Shown piece by piece: positions 1 to 9,161 of a DNA stretch of 64,000 nt. This DNA comes from Comamonadaceae bacterium. Lineage in GTDB: Bacteria > Pseudomonadota > Gammaproteobacteria > Burkholderiales > Burkholderiaceae_C. Where the stretch lies: the NCBI GenBank assembly GCA_947447985.1, contig CANFLX010000010.1, positions 1-64,000 on the forward strand, in the 5' to 3' direction. Numbering within the stretch: the stretch's first letter is position 1; the number at the start of each line of letters is the position of its first letter. The position numbers and the translations under genes were made by a program. A model generated the notes under the pieces. The model saw nothing but the letters and a program-made list of their open reading frames with translations. It had not been told where the DNA came from and made no database searches.

Positions 1-759
1 ACCAACCCCAAGTACACCCGCCAAGGTTTCAAGACCACCTTCCGCGTGGTGGCTGACGACGTTCAACTCGGCAGCACCCTGGGCAAATACGCAGTGGGCA
101 CGCTCAAAGGCAAGGCCATCGCTGTGATTGATGACCGTACTGCTTACGGCCAAGGCGTGGCTGAAGAGTTCACCAAAGCGGTGGAAGCTGCTGGCGGCAA
201 AGTGGTGGCCAAAGAGTTCACCACCGACAAAGCCACCGACTTCAACTCCATCCTGACCACCATCAAGGGCAAGAAGCCTGACGTCGTGTTCTTCGGCGGT
301 ATGGACGCTGTTGCAGGCCCCATGCTCAAGCAAATGAAATCCTTGGGCATCAAGGCCAAGTTCATGGGCGGCGACGGCATCTGCTCGACCGAGCTGGTGA
401 AATTGGCTGGTGATTCCGTGACCGACGACCAAGTGTTCTGCGCTGAAGCCGGTGGCGTTGAAGGCGAAGCCAAAGTGGGCATGGACGAGTTCAAAGCCAA
501 GTTCAAGACCAAGTTCAACGCTGACGTTCAAGTCTACGCACCCTACGTCTACGACTCGGTCAAGATCATGGTTGCGGCCATGGTTGCCGCCAAGTCTTCG
601 GACCCCGCCAAGTACCTGCCGGTTCTTGCTGCGACCAAAGACTACAAGGGCGTGACTGGCCCCATCTCCTTTGACGAAAAGGGCGACATCTTGAACGGTG
701 CCTTGACCCTGAAGACCATCAAGGGCGGCGCTCTGACAACGATCGCTGTGATCCGCTAA
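1..759 (+). CDS. Branched-chain amino acid ABC transporter substrate-binding protein, 3' part
   Basis: The reading frame is open from the first base of the window, so the 5' end (signal peptide and first lobe) lies outside. The visible 252 residues are the C-terminal part of a type I periplasmic binding protein of the LivK/Leu-Ile-Val family: a lobe-2 Rossmann-like strand (GKAIAVIDDRTAYGQG), the hinge segment PDVVFFGGMDAVAGP, and the late YAPYVYDSV and GPISFDEKGD motifs, which are typical of this family. It should bind an amino acid in the periplasm and deliver it to a LivHM permease. The livHMGF genes at 27686-31252 lack a binding protein and are plausible partners, but that link is inferred. 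A strong terminator follows 33 bp downstream. Confidence 0.9.
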   Translation, partial: TNPKYTRQGFKTTFRVVADDVQLGSTLGKYAVGTLKGKAIAVIDDRTAYGQGVAEEFTKAVEAAGGKVVAKEFTTDKATDFNSILTTIKGKKPDVVFFGGMDAVAGPMLKQMKSLGIKAKFMGGDGICSTELVKLAGDSVTDDQVFCAEAGGVEGEAKVGMDEFKAKFKTKFNADVQVYAPYVYDSVKIMVAAMVAAKSSDPAKYLPVLAATKDYKGVTGPISFDEKGDILNGALTLKTIKGGALTTIAVIR

Positions 760-791
760 TTAGCGCATCCTTGCGATCCGTCGGATCCGAG

Positions 792-818
792 AAAAGCCCG
801 CGCAAGCGGGCTTTTTTT
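792..818 (+). terminator. Rho-independent terminator after the binding-protein gene
   Basis: A perfect 10-bp stem, AAAAGCCCGC / GCGGGCTTTT, with a GCAA tetraloop (802-805) is followed by a run of T. It sits 33 bp after the stop codon of the binding protein and before tRNA-Ser. Confidence 0.92.
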
Positions 819-900
819 CGCCTGTAAATGGCCGAAAAATTCAGTCGCGTGCCCTGGCGTCGAAAAACCAGGCCAATTGCAGGTTAAACTCGGAGGCTCT

Positions 901-990
901 GGAGAGGTGGATGAGCGGTTTAAGTCACACGCCTGGAAAGCGTGCGAGGGGTAAAACCCTCCGCGGGTTCGAATCCCGCCTTCTCCGCCA
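901..990 (+). tRNA. tRNA-Ser (anticodon GGA)
   Basis: The 90-nt sequence folds as a class II tRNA. The acceptor stem pairs GGAGAGG with CTTCTCC, followed by discriminator G and an encoded CCA. The D-arm contains GGATGAGCGGTTTAAG-type sequence, the anticodon loop CTGGAAA reads GGA, there is a long variable arm (GAGGGGTAAAACCCTC) and the T-loop is GTTCGAATC. The long variable arm and GGA anticodon identify serine, reading UCC/UCU codons. Confidence 0.96.
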
Positions 991-996
991 GAATCG

Positions 997-1028
997 AAGC
1001 CCAAGCAATGGTATTGCTTGGGCTTTTT
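997..1028 (+). terminator. Terminator of tRNA-Ser
   Basis: A 13-bp perfect stem (AAGCCCAAGCAAT / ATTGCTTGGGCTT) with a 3-nt loop ends in a T5 run, immediately after the tRNA. It lies 30 bp before the start of the outer-membrane lipoprotein gene, so the efflux operon must use its own promoter or read-through. Confidence 0.9.
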
Positions 1029-1056
1029 GCATTTTCTAGACCTTGTGTGTGCCCTG

Positions 1057-2460
1057 ATGTACAGAACTTTTACCCATTTGCTGCTACTTGCCTGCGTTTG
1101 CGCCCTGACGGCCTGCAGCACGCTTCAGGGCATGTTGCCTGCCGGCAAAGTGCCCGCCCTTGCGCCCACTGCATGGCAAGCGCCGCTTCCGCAACCGGGC
1201 AGTGTGGCTGAGTTGTCAAAGTGGTGGCAACAGCAGGGTGATCCCTTGCTGCTGGACCTGATCGAGGCGGCTCAAAAAGCCAGTCCCAACGTCTCCCAAG
1301 CGCTACAGCGCATTGCCCAGGCACGCGCCAACCAGGCGCAGGCCAACGCAGCACTTTTCCCAGGCATCAGCGCGCAAGCCAGTGCCGGGCGGGGGGTGAA
1401 CCAAGTGGGCGTCCCCAGCGCGACGACGGTCCAAGGCGGTCTGATGGCTTCGTGGGAACTCGACTTGGTGGGGGCCAATCGCGCTGTCAGTGATGCGGCG
1501 TCCGCGCAAGTGCAAAGTTCGCAGGCGCAGTGGCACGATGCCCGCGTGTCGGTGGCGGCCGAGGTAGCCAATCTCTATTTCAGTTGGTTGCATTGCCAGC
1601 AGTTGCAAGCTCTGGCAGCGCAGGACGCTGATTCGCAGCAGGAAACCGCCCGTTTGATGGACCTCAGCGCTGGCGCAGGATTCGTCAGTGCGGCCCAGGC
1701 GGGCCTGGCCCGTGCCACGGCGGCGGACAGTCGTGCACGCTTGTCGCAACAAACCTCACAGTGCGAGGTCAACGTCAAAGGCCTGGTGGCACTTACGGCG
1801 ACGGGTGAAGACGGGCTGCGCAAGCAACTGCAAGACGCTGCCAAGGCGCCCCATCATATAACCTCACCTGCGATGGCGCGTGTTCCCGCGGAGACCTTGA
1901 CCCAGCGCCCCGACGTATTTGCTGCGGAGAAAAATGTGTTGGTGGCTGCCGCTGCGGTGGGCAATGCCAAGGCGCAGCGTTTGCCGCGCCTGAGCCTGAA
2001 TGGCTCGATTGGCGCCATGCGCGTGAGCAGTGGTGGCATCGACCAAGATGTGAGTACCTGGTCGTTCGGGCCGCTGGCAGTGAGCCTCCCGATTTACGAC
2101 GCAGGGCAGCGCGAGGCGGCCCAAGCGTCAGCGCAAGCCGCGTACCAAACGGCAGTACTGGGCTATCAAGCCACCGTGCGGCAGGCGGTGCGCGAGGTCG
2201 AAGAAGTGCTGGTGCAATTGCAGAGCCTGCAAGCGCGTGAACAAGACGCGGCCTTGGTGCTGCAAAGCTACAACAAGGCTTTGGCCGCAACGCAGGCCCG
2301 CCTGCAACAAGGCCTTGCCAGCGTTGTCGAATTGCAGGAAGCGCGCCGCGCAGCATGGGCGGCCCAATCTTCGCTACTGGCGCTGGAGTTGCAACACAAG
2401 CTGGCCTGGGTCACGCTGTACCGCGCTCTGGGCGGCGGCTTTGAACCGAGCAAGCCTTGA
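1057..2460 (+). CDS. RND efflux outer-membrane lipoprotein, NodT/OprM family
   Basis: Predicted trimeric outer-membrane channel of a tripartite RND pump, 467 residues, normal for the TolC/NodT family. The start is placed at ATG 1057. An upstream in-frame TTG at 1018 would begin inside the tRNA terminator, whereas 1057 gives a short lipoprotein signal peptide ending in the lipobox LTAC with the lipidated cysteine at residue 20. Two long helical repeats rich in Ala/Gln/Leu follow, with the family signature QRPDVFAAEKNVLVAAAAVG near residues 280-300 and a second helical hairpin ending in LGGGFEPSKP. The next two genes encode the adaptor and inner-membrane pump, so the system is complete. The exported substrate is unknown. 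Confidence 0.93.
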   Translation: MYRTFTHLLLLACVCALTACSTLQGMLPAGKVPALAPTAWQAPLPQPGSVAELSKWWQQQGDPLLLDLIEAAQKASPNVSQALQRIAQARANQAQANAALFPGISAQASAGRGVNQVGVPSATTVQGGLMASWELDLVGANRAVSDAASAQVQSSQAQWHDARVSVAAEVANLYFSWLHCQQLQALAAQDADSQQETARLMDLSAGAGFVSAAQAGLARATAADSRARLSQQTSQCEVNVKGLVALTATGEDGLRKQLQDAAKAPHHITSPAMARVPAETLTQRPDVFAAEKNVLVAAAAVGNAKAQRLPRLSLNGSIGAMRVSSGGIDQDVSTWSFGPLAVSLPIYDAGQREAAQASAQAAYQTAVLGYQATVRQAVREVEEVLVQLQSLQAREQDAALVLQSYNKALAATQARLQQGLASVVELQEARRAAWAAQSSLLALELQHKLAWVTLYRALGGGFEPSKP

Positions 2461-2507
2461 TGCGCAGCCCCTTGCACTCACCCCTATTTATTACGCGCGA
2501 ATTGACT

Positions 2508-3662
2508 ATGAACCGCTTTGAAACTCAAACTTTGAATCGTCGCCCACGGGTGGCGAGTGTGGCCGTCGTATGGTCCTTGCTGTTATGGGGTGGCGCCAGC
2601 GCCGCTGCCGATGCGCCCAAGCCGGTGGCCAAAGCGGCGCTGACCGTCGCGGTGGTGCAAGCGACACGCAGCGCAGCGCCCGTTAAATTGGCTGCCAATG
2701 GCGGACTGGCCGCATGGCAAGAGGCCAGTGTGGGCGCCGAGGCCAGCGGTTTGCGCATTGCCGAGCTGCACGCGGCGGTGGGCGACAGCGTGCAAAAAGG
2801 GCAGGTGCTGCTGACCTTGGATGCCGAGAGTGTGCAGGCCGATGTGGCCTTGGCCCGTGCCGCTTTGGCCGAGGCGCAGGCCACTGCCAATGACGCGGCG
2901 GTCAATGCTGCGCGCGCCCGCGCGGTGGACGGTAGCGGCGCCCTGAGTGCCCAGCAAGTCAACCAGTACCTGACACAAGAGCAGGTGGCAAAGGCACGCG
3001 TCGATTCGGCCAAGGCGCAGCTCGATGCGCAGTTGCTTCGCCTCAAACATACCCAGGTGCTCGCGCCCGACGCTGGTGTGGTTTCTGCCCGCAGCGCCAC
3101 GGTGGGTGCGGTGGTGGGTGCTGGTACAGAATTGTTCAAGATCATTCGCCAGGGGCGCTTGGAGTGGCGCGGGGAAGTCACGGCGGCTGAAATGGGGCGC
3201 ATCACCGCAGGAATGCCGGTGCTGCTCACCGCCCCTGGGGGCGCCCAGCGCCAGGGGCGCGTTCGAATGGTCGCACCCACGGTGGACGTGGCGACCCGCA
3301 ATGGTCTGGTGTATGTCGATGTGCTGTCACCGCTGGGCAACGGAGCGGCCGCTGCGTTCAAGCCTGGCATGTATGCGCGGGGGGTATTTTCTTTGGGCAG
3401 CTCCAGTGCGCTCACCGTGCCACAAACCGCCGTGGTGGTGCGCGACGGCTTTAGCTATGTCTACCGGGTGGGTGCGGACAAGCGCGTGAGCCAGACCAAA
3501 GTGCAGGCAGGGCGTGTACTGGGCGACTCCATCGAGATCCAATCGGGCATCAAGCCCGAGGACAAACTGGTGGTCAGCGGCGGAAGCTTCTTGAGCGACG
3601 GCGACCTGGTCAAAGTGGTCGCTGGCGCGGCTGGGGCCCCAGCATCTGCCGCCAGCAAATAA
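2508..3662 (+). CDS. RND efflux periplasmic adaptor (membrane fusion protein, HlyD/AcrA family)
   Basis: This 384-residue protein should bridge the pump and the outer-membrane channel. ATG 2508 gives a classical signal peptide: basic N-region NRRPR, hydrophobic VAVVWSLLLWGGA, and cleavage after ASAAA. An in-frame ATG at 2460 overlapping the previous stop would add 16 residues without a clear role. Domains in order: barrel-sandwich/lipoyl half (residues about 55-95, with GDSVQKGQVLLTLD), alpha hairpin (about 95-170), second lipoyl half (VLAPDAGVVSARSATVG), beta-barrel and membrane-proximal domain ending in GDLVKVV. It is co-oriented with its neighbours and likely co-transcribed. Confidence 0.92.
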   Translation: MNRFETQTLNRRPRVASVAVVWSLLLWGGASAAADAPKPVAKAALTVAVVQATRSAAPVKLAANGGLAAWQEASVGAEASGLRIAELHAAVGDSVQKGQVLLTLDAESVQADVALARAALAEAQATANDAAVNAARARAVDGSGALSAQQVNQYLTQEQVAKARVDSAKAQLDAQLLRLKHTQVLAPDAGVVSARSATVGAVVGAGTELFKIIRQGRLEWRGEVTAAEMGRITAGMPVLLTAPGGAQRQGRVRMVAPTVDVATRNGLVYVDVLSPLGNGAAAAFKPGMYARGVFSLGSSSALTVPQTAVVVRDGFSYVYRVGADKRVSQTKVQAGRVLGDSIEIQSGIKPEDKLVVSGGSFLSDGDLVKVVAGAAGAPASAASK

Positions 3663-3674
3663 AGGGCTTGTGCG

Positions 3675-6600
3675 ATGAATGTTTCAGCCTGGTCCATCAA
3701 AAACCCGATTCCGGCGGTGATGCTGTTCGTCATGCTCAGCTTTGCTGGCATGTTGGCGTTCAAGTCCATGAAGGTGCAGCAATTTCCTGACTTGGAATTG
3801 CCTACCGTGGTGGTATCCGCCTCGCTGCCTGGTGCTGCGCCCGCGCAGATGGAAACCGAGGTGGCACGCAAAATCGAAAACGCCATCGCACCGCTGCAAG
3901 GTCTGAAGAATATTCAAACCAAAGTTCAGGACGGCGGCGTCACTGTCACCGCCGAATTCCGCCTCGAAAAAGCCACCCAGGAAGCGGTCGACGATGTGCG
4001 CTCTGCAGTGCAGGGGGTTCGCTCCGAGTTGCCCGCCGATGTGCGCGACCCGGTGATCAGCAAGGTCAATCTTTCAGGCGCTCCGATTCTGGCGTTTACC
4101 GTGCGTGCGCCCAGCATGGACGATGAGGCGCTGAGCTGGTTTGTGGACAACACGGTAGCGCGGCGCTTGTTGGGTGTGAAGGGCGTGGGCTCGGTCAGCC
4201 GCGTGGGCGGCGTGACGCGCCAAATCGAAGTGGCGCTGGATCCGCTCAAGCTTGAAAGCCTGGGCGGCACGGCCTCGGAAATCTCGCGCCAATTGCGCCA
4301 GGTGCAAACCGAAAGCGCGGGTGGGCGTGCCGATTTGGCCAGCAGCGAACAGCCCATGCGCACCCTGACCACCGTGGCCAGTGCCGCCGCCTTGGCGGAC
4401 TTGGAAATGGGCCTGGCCAACGGCGGGCGCCTGCGCCTGAGCGACGTGGCGTCGGTCAAAGACACGGTGGCCGAACCGCGTGCCTTGGCCTTGCTGAACG
4501 GCGTGCCCGTAGTGGGTTTTGAGATCACCCGCAGCAAAGGCGCCAGCGAGATCGAGGTGGGCGCTGCGGTGCAAGCCGCGCTGCAAGAGCTTAAAAGCCA
4601 GCACCCGGACCTGGAAATCACCCAGGCCTTTGACTTTGTGCAACCGGTGGCCGAGGAGTTTGAGTCGTCCATGACCATGCTGTACGAGGGCGCATTGTTG
4701 GCCGTCATCGTGGTGTGGTTGTTTTTGGGCAATCTGCGCTCCACGCTGGTGTCGGCGGTGGCGCTGCCCCTGTCGGTCATTCCGGCCTTCATCGGTATCG
4801 CGTATCTGGGTTTTTCCATCAATACCGTGACGCTGCTGGCTTTGTCGCTGGTCATTGGTGTGCTGGTGGATGACGCCATCGTCGAGGTGGAGAACATTGA
4901 ACGCCACCTGAATATGGGCAAAACGCCGTACCAGGCGGCCATGGAGGCGGCTGACGAGATCGGTCTGGCGGTGATTGCCACCACGTTCACGCTGATTGCC
5001 GTGTTTTTGCCCACGGCCTTCATGTCCGGCATTCCCGGCAAATTTTTTAAGCAGTTTGGCTGGACGGCGGCGCTGGCCGTGTTTGCCTCGCTGGTGGTGG
5101 CGCGGGTGCTCACCCCCATGATGGCGGCCTATGTCATGCGCCGCAGCCCCAAGCCGCACCAAGAGCCGTTTTGGATGGCCGCCTATCTGCGCGCCAGTCG
5201 CTGGGCGCTGTCCCATCGCTGGATCACCATGGGCGCCGCTGCGGCGTTTTTTGTCGGCTCCATCATGCTCATTCCCTTGTTGCCGACGGGTTTTATTCCG
5301 CCAGACGACAACTCACAAACCCAGATCTACCTGGAGCTGCCCCCTGGTTCCACAATGAGCCAAACCCGTGACGCGGCCGAAGCCGCGCGCCATTTGCTCG
5401 GTCGCGTGGAGCACATCCAAAGTGTGTACACCACCATTGGCGGCGGTGCGGCGGGCTCAGACCCCTTTGCACCGCCAGGCGCGTCAGAAGTGCGCAAGGC
5501 CACGCTCACGGTGCTCTTGAGCGAGCGTGGAAAGCGCCCGCGCAAGCAGCTGATTGAGAACAACATTCGCGCGGCCATGTCGGAGTTGCCGGGCGTGCGC
5601 AGCAAAGTGGGCTTGGGCGGCTCGGGCGAAAAATACCAGCTCGTGCTCACCGGCGAAGACCCGCAAGCCCTGGCCACGGCCGCATCGGCGGTGGAGCGCG
5701 ATTTGCGCACCATCCCGGGGCTGGGCACCATCACCTCGAGTGCCAGCCTGATTCGATCCGAAATCACGGTACGCCCGGATTTCATGCGCGCCGCTGAATT
5801 GGGCGTGACCAGCGCCGCCATTGGCGATACCTTGCGGGTTGCCACGGTGGGCGATTACGACAACAACGTGGCCAAGCTCAACCTGAGCCAGCGACAGGTG
5901 CCCATCATCGTCAAACTGCAAGACAGCGCCCGCCAGGACCTGGGCTTGCTCGGACGCCTGACGGTGCCCGGCGCCCGCGGCCCCGTGATGCTCAGCCAGG
6001 TCGCCACCATGGAGACCACAGGCGGCCCCGCCGTGATCGACCGCCTGAACCGCAGTCGCAACATCACGTTTGAGGTGGAGCTCTCCGGTGTGCCCCTGGG
6101 CGATGTGACCGCGGCGGTGGACAAGCTCCCCAGCATCAACAACCTGCCGGCCGGTGTAAAGCAATTGACCTTGGGCGACGCCGAGGTGATGGGCGAGCTG
6201 TTTGCCAGTTTTGGTTTGGCCATGCTGACGGGTGTGCTGTGCATTTACATCGTGCTGGTCTTGCTGTTCAAAGACTTTTTGCATCCCTTCACGATTCTGG
6301 CGGCCCTGCCGCTGTCGCTGGGCGGGGCCTTTGTCGGGCTGCTGATTGCCGACAAGAGTTTCTCCATGCCCTCGCTGATCGGCCTGATCATGCTGATGGG
6401 CATTGCCACCAAAAACTCGATTTTGTTGGTCGAGTACGCCATCCTGGCGCGCCAGGGCAGTGACGGTAGCGATGGGCACCCGGTGCGCGCGCCCCTGTCA
6501 CGCTTTGACGCCCTGATCGACGCCTGTCACAAACGTGCACGCCCCATCGTCATGACCACCATCGCCATGGGCGCCGGCATGGTGCCGCTGGCCGCGGGTT

Positions 6601-6770
6601 GGGGTGCGGCCGACAGCAGTTTTCGCAGCCCCATGGCGGTCGCTGTGATCGGCGGTCTGATGACCTCCACGGTCTTGAGTCTCTTGGTGATTCCGTCTGT
6701 GTTTACGGTGATGGACGACTTTGAGCACCTGCTGGGGCGCATAAAAGCACGTCTTTGGCGTCAGCCCTGA
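3675..6770 (+). CDS. RND efflux inner-membrane pump (AcrB/HAE-1-like)
   Basis: Proton-driven inner-membrane transporter of 1031 residues, the usual length for the family. It has the N-terminal membrane helix after MNVSAWSIKNPIPAV, two large periplasmic loops (porter/docking domains) and two blocks of transmembrane helices. The TM4 proton-relay pair is present as Asp399-Asp400 in GVLVDDAIVEVENIERH. The second half repeats the pattern with the conserved segment LIMLMGIATKNSILLVEYA and a C-terminal TM block (RARPIVMTTIAMGAGMVPLA). It lies 12 bp after the adaptor gene. Substrate class cannot be decided from sequence; drugs, dyes or solvents are family possibilities. Confidence 0.94.
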   Translation: MNVSAWSIKNPIPAVMLFVMLSFAGMLAFKSMKVQQFPDLELPTVVVSASLPGAAPAQMETEVARKIENAIAPLQGLKNIQTKVQDGGVTVTAEFRLEKATQEAVDDVRSAVQGVRSELPADVRDPVISKVNLSGAPILAFTVRAPSMDDEALSWFVDNTVARRLLGVKGVGSVSRVGGVTRQIEVALDPLKLESLGGTASEISRQLRQVQTESAGGRADLASSEQPMRTLTTVASAAALADLEMGLANGGRLRLSDVASVKDTVAEPRALALLNGVPVVGFEITRSKGASEIEVGAAVQAALQELKSQHPDLEITQAFDFVQPVAEEFESSMTMLYEGALLAVIVVWLFLGNLRSTLVSAVALPLSVIPAFIGIAYLGFSINTVTLLALSLVIGVLVDDAIVEVENIERHLNMGKTPYQAAMEAADEIGLAVIATTFTLIAVFLPTAFMSGIPGKFFKQFGWTAALAVFASLVVARVLTPMMAAYVMRRSPKPHQEPFWMAAYLRASRWALSHRWITMGAAAAFFVGSIMLIPLLPTGFIPPDDNSQTQIYLELPPGSTMSQTRDAAEAARHLLGRVEHIQSVYTTIGGGAAGSDPFAPPGASEVRKATLTVLLSERGKRPRKQLIENNIRAAMSELPGVRSKVGLGGSGEKYQLVLTGEDPQALATAASAVERDLRTIPGLGTITSSASLIRSEITVRPDFMRAAELGVTSAAIGDTLRVATVGDYDNNVAKLNLSQRQVPIIVKLQDSARQDLGLLGRLTVPGARGPVMLSQVATMETTGGPAVIDRLNRSRNITFEVELSGVPLGDVTAAVDKLPSINNLPAGVKQLTLGDAEVMGELFASFGLAMLTGVLCIYIVLVLLFKDFLHPFTILAALPLSLGGAFVGLLIADKSFSMPSLIGLIMLMGIATKNSILLVEYAILARQGSDGSDGHPVRAPLSRFDALIDACHKRARPIVMTTIAMGAGMVPLAAGWGAADSSFRSPMAVAVIGGLMTSTVLSLLVIPSVFTVMDDFEHLLGRIKARLWRQP

Positions 6771-6786
6771 CACGGTCCGGGCTTAG

Positions 6787-6818
6787 GCGACAAATGGGGA
6801 GCGGGTCATTTGTGTCGC
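6787..6818. repeat. Imperfect inverted repeat upstream of the decarboxylase
   Basis: GCGACAAATG and CATTTGTGTCGC face each other around a 10-nt spacer, pairing fully except for two extra bases (GT) in the right arm. It lies between the pump stop (6770) and the decarboxylase start (6881). There is no T-run, so it is not a typical terminator; an operator or mRNA hairpin is possible. Confidence 0.4.
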
Positions 6819-6880
6819 AATAAGTCCTTACACTTCGCGCTCCTCGCTTTTTTACTGGACTTTTGCTGGAGCGCCCCCTG

Positions 6881-9154
6881 ATGAAGTTTCGTTTCCCCAT
6901 CATCATCATCGATGAAGACTTTCGCTCGGAAAACACCTCCGGCCTTGGTATCCGAGCCCTGGCCCAGGCGATTGAGTCCGAAGGCTTTGAGGTGCTCGGT
7001 GTCACCAGCTATGGCGACCTGAGCCAGTTTGCCCAGCAGCAAAGCCGCGCCAGCGCCTTTATTCTGTCGATTGACGACGAAGAGTTCACCCCCGGCCCCG
7101 ACCTCGACCCTGCGGTCCTGAACCTGCGCCACTTCATTGAAGAGGTGCGCCGCAAGAACCTCGATGTGCCCATTTACGTCTACGGCGAGACCAAGACCAG
7201 CCGCCATATTCCGAACGACATCTTGCGCGAGCTGCACGGCTTCATTCATATGTTCGAGGACACGCCGGAGTTTGTGGCGCGCCACATCATCCGCGAGGCC
7301 AAGAGCTACCTTGAAGGCGTGCAACCGCCGTTTTTCAAGGCATTGCTGGACTACGCCGACGACGGCTCTTACTCCTGGCACTGCCCCGGCCACTCCGGTG
7401 GCGTGGCCTTTCTCAAGAGCCCGGTCGGCCAGATGTACCACCAGTTTTATGGCGAGAACATGTTGCGCGCCGACGTCTGCAACTCGGTGGAAGAACTGGG
7501 CCAGCTGCTCGACCACAACGGCGCCATTGGCGCCAGCGAGCGCAATGCGGCGCGCATTTTTAACGCCGACCACTGCTTTTTTGTGACCAACGGCACCAGC
7601 ACCAGCAACAAAATGGTCTGGCACCACACGGTGGCGCCGGGCGACGTGGTGGTGGTGGACCGCAATTGCCACAAGTCCATCCTGCACGCCATCATCATGA
7701 CCGGTGCGATTCCGGTTTTTTTAAAGCCCACGCGCAACCACTTCGGCATCATTGGCCCGATTCCGCAAAGCGAGTTTGCGCCCGATGCGATTCGCGCCAA
7801 GATAGAAGCCAACCCCTTGCTCCAAGGTGTGGACGCGAAAACAGTCAAACCCCGCGTGTTGACCATCACCCAGTCCACCTACGACGGCGTGCTCTACAAC
7901 ACCGAGACGGTCAAGAAAATGGTCGACGGCTACGTGGACAACATCCACTTTGACGAAGCCTGGTTGCCCCACGCGGCTTTCCACCCTTTCTACGGCACCT
8001 ACCACGCCATGGGCAAAAAGCGCGCGCGCCCCAAGCATGCGATGGTGTACTCCACCCAGTCCATCCACAAGCTGTTGGCGGGTATCAGCCAGGCCAGCCA
8101 TGTGCTGGTGCAGGATTCGCAAACCGTCAAGCTGGACCGCCACCTGTTCAATGAGGCCTACCTCATGCACACGTCCACCAGCCCGCAGTACAGCATCATC
8201 GCCAGCTGCGACGTGGCCGCCGCCATGATGGAGCCGCCCGGCGGCACCGCGCTGGTCGAGGAAAGCATTGCCGAAGCGCTGGACTTCCGCCGCGCCATGC
8301 GCAAGGTGGACGAGGAATATGGCGATGACTGGTGGTTCAAGGTCTGGGGCCCGGACAAACTGGCCGAAGAGGGCATTGGCCGCGCCACCGACTGGGTGCT
8401 CAAGGCCGAGGGCAAGAGCGTCAAAGCCAACTGGCACGGCTTTGGCAAGATGGCGGCCGGCTTCAATATGCTGGACCCGATCAAGGCGACCATCGTCACG
8501 CCCGGCATGGACCTGAACGGCAAGTTTGCCAAGACCGGCATTCCGGCCAGCATCGTGACCAAATTCCTGGCCGAGCACGGCGTGGTGGTGGAAAAAACCG
8601 GTCTGTACAGCTTTTTCATCATGTTCACCATCGGCATCACCAAGGGCCGCTGGAACAGCATGCTCACCGCCTTGCAGCAGTTCAAGGACGATTACGACAA
8701 AAACCAGCCCATGTGGCGCATCCTGCCGGAGTTTTGCAAAAAGTACCCTCGCTACGAAAAAATGGGCTTGGCCGATCTGTGCCAGCATTTGCACGCCCTC
8801 TACGCCAAGTACGACATCGCGCGCCTGACCACCGAGATGTATCTGAGCGACCTGACCCCGGCCATGAAGCCCAGCGACGCCTACGCCCACATTGCCCTGC
8901 GCAAGACCGAGCGGGTGGAGATTGACCACCTGGAAGGCCGCGTCACCGTGGGCTTGGTCACGCCCTATCCGCCTGGCATTCCCTTGCTGATTCCGGGCGA
9001 GGTGTTCAACAAAAAAATCGTCGACTACCTCAAGTTTTCGCGCGAGTTCAACACCCAGTGCCCGGGGTTTGAGACTGACATCCACGGCCTGGTGGAAGAA
9101 GAGGGCGCGGACGGCAAGAAGCATTACTTCGCCGACTGCGTGAAGCTGTCCTGA
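6881..9154 (+). CDS. Orn/Lys/Arg decarboxylase (PLP, fold type I, large inducible type)
   Basis: Cytoplasmic PLP enzyme of 757 residues expected to decarboxylate arginine, ornithine or lysine to agmatine, putrescine or cadaverine. ATG 6881 is chosen because GGAG lies 9 nt upstream. Order: N-terminal CheY-like wing domain (MKFRFPIIIIDEDFRSE, residues 1-130), PLP core with GHSGGVAFLKSPVG, TNGTSTSNKMVWH and DRNCHKSILHA, the HFDEAW aspartate motif, and the Schiff-base lysine Lys397 in STQSIHKLLAG, then the C-terminal domain with VTPYPPGIPLLIPGE. The architecture matches AdiA/SpeF/LdcC proteins. The exact substrate is not resolved. Agmatinase in the polyamine cluster at 51820 makes arginine an attractive but unproven choice. 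Confidence 0.9.
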   Translation: MKFRFPIIIIDEDFRSENTSGLGIRALAQAIESEGFEVLGVTSYGDLSQFAQQQSRASAFILSIDDEEFTPGPDLDPAVLNLRHFIEEVRRKNLDVPIYVYGETKTSRHIPNDILRELHGFIHMFEDTPEFVARHIIREAKSYLEGVQPPFFKALLDYADDGSYSWHCPGHSGGVAFLKSPVGQMYHQFYGENMLRADVCNSVEELGQLLDHNGAIGASERNAARIFNADHCFFVTNGTSTSNKMVWHHTVAPGDVVVVDRNCHKSILHAIIMTGAIPVFLKPTRNHFGIIGPIPQSEFAPDAIRAKIEANPLLQGVDAKTVKPRVLTITQSTYDGVLYNTETVKKMVDGYVDNIHFDEAWLPHAAFHPFYGTYHAMGKKRARPKHAMVYSTQSIHKLLAGISQASHVLVQDSQTVKLDRHLFNEAYLMHTSTSPQYSIIASCDVAAAMMEPPGGTALVEESIAEALDFRRAMRKVDEEYGDDWWFKVWGPDKLAEEGIGRATDWVLKAEGKSVKANWHGFGKMAAGFNMLDPIKATIVTPGMDLNGKFAKTGIPASIVTKFLAEHGVVVEKTGLYSFFIMFTIGITKGRWNSMLTALQQFKDDYDKNQPMWRILPEFCKKYPRYEKMGLADLCQHLHALYAKYDIARLTTEMYLSDLTPAMKPSDAYAHIALRKTERVEIDHLEGRVTVGLVTPYPPGIPLLIPGEVFNKKIVDYLKFSREFNTQCPGFETDIHGLVEEEGADGKKHYFADCVKLS

Positions 9155-9161
9155 GCGCGCC

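Noticed and set aside
942-1211. Small frame overlapping tRNA-Ser and the lipoprotein gene start
   Set aside because: It crosses the tRNA and its terminator and is out of frame with the real gene.
4074-5216. Long antisense frames opposite the RND pump (also 7721-9193 opposite the decarboxylase)
   Set aside because: Low-complexity His/Gln/Arg-rich translations with no start signals, fully inside genes with clear homology on the other strand.
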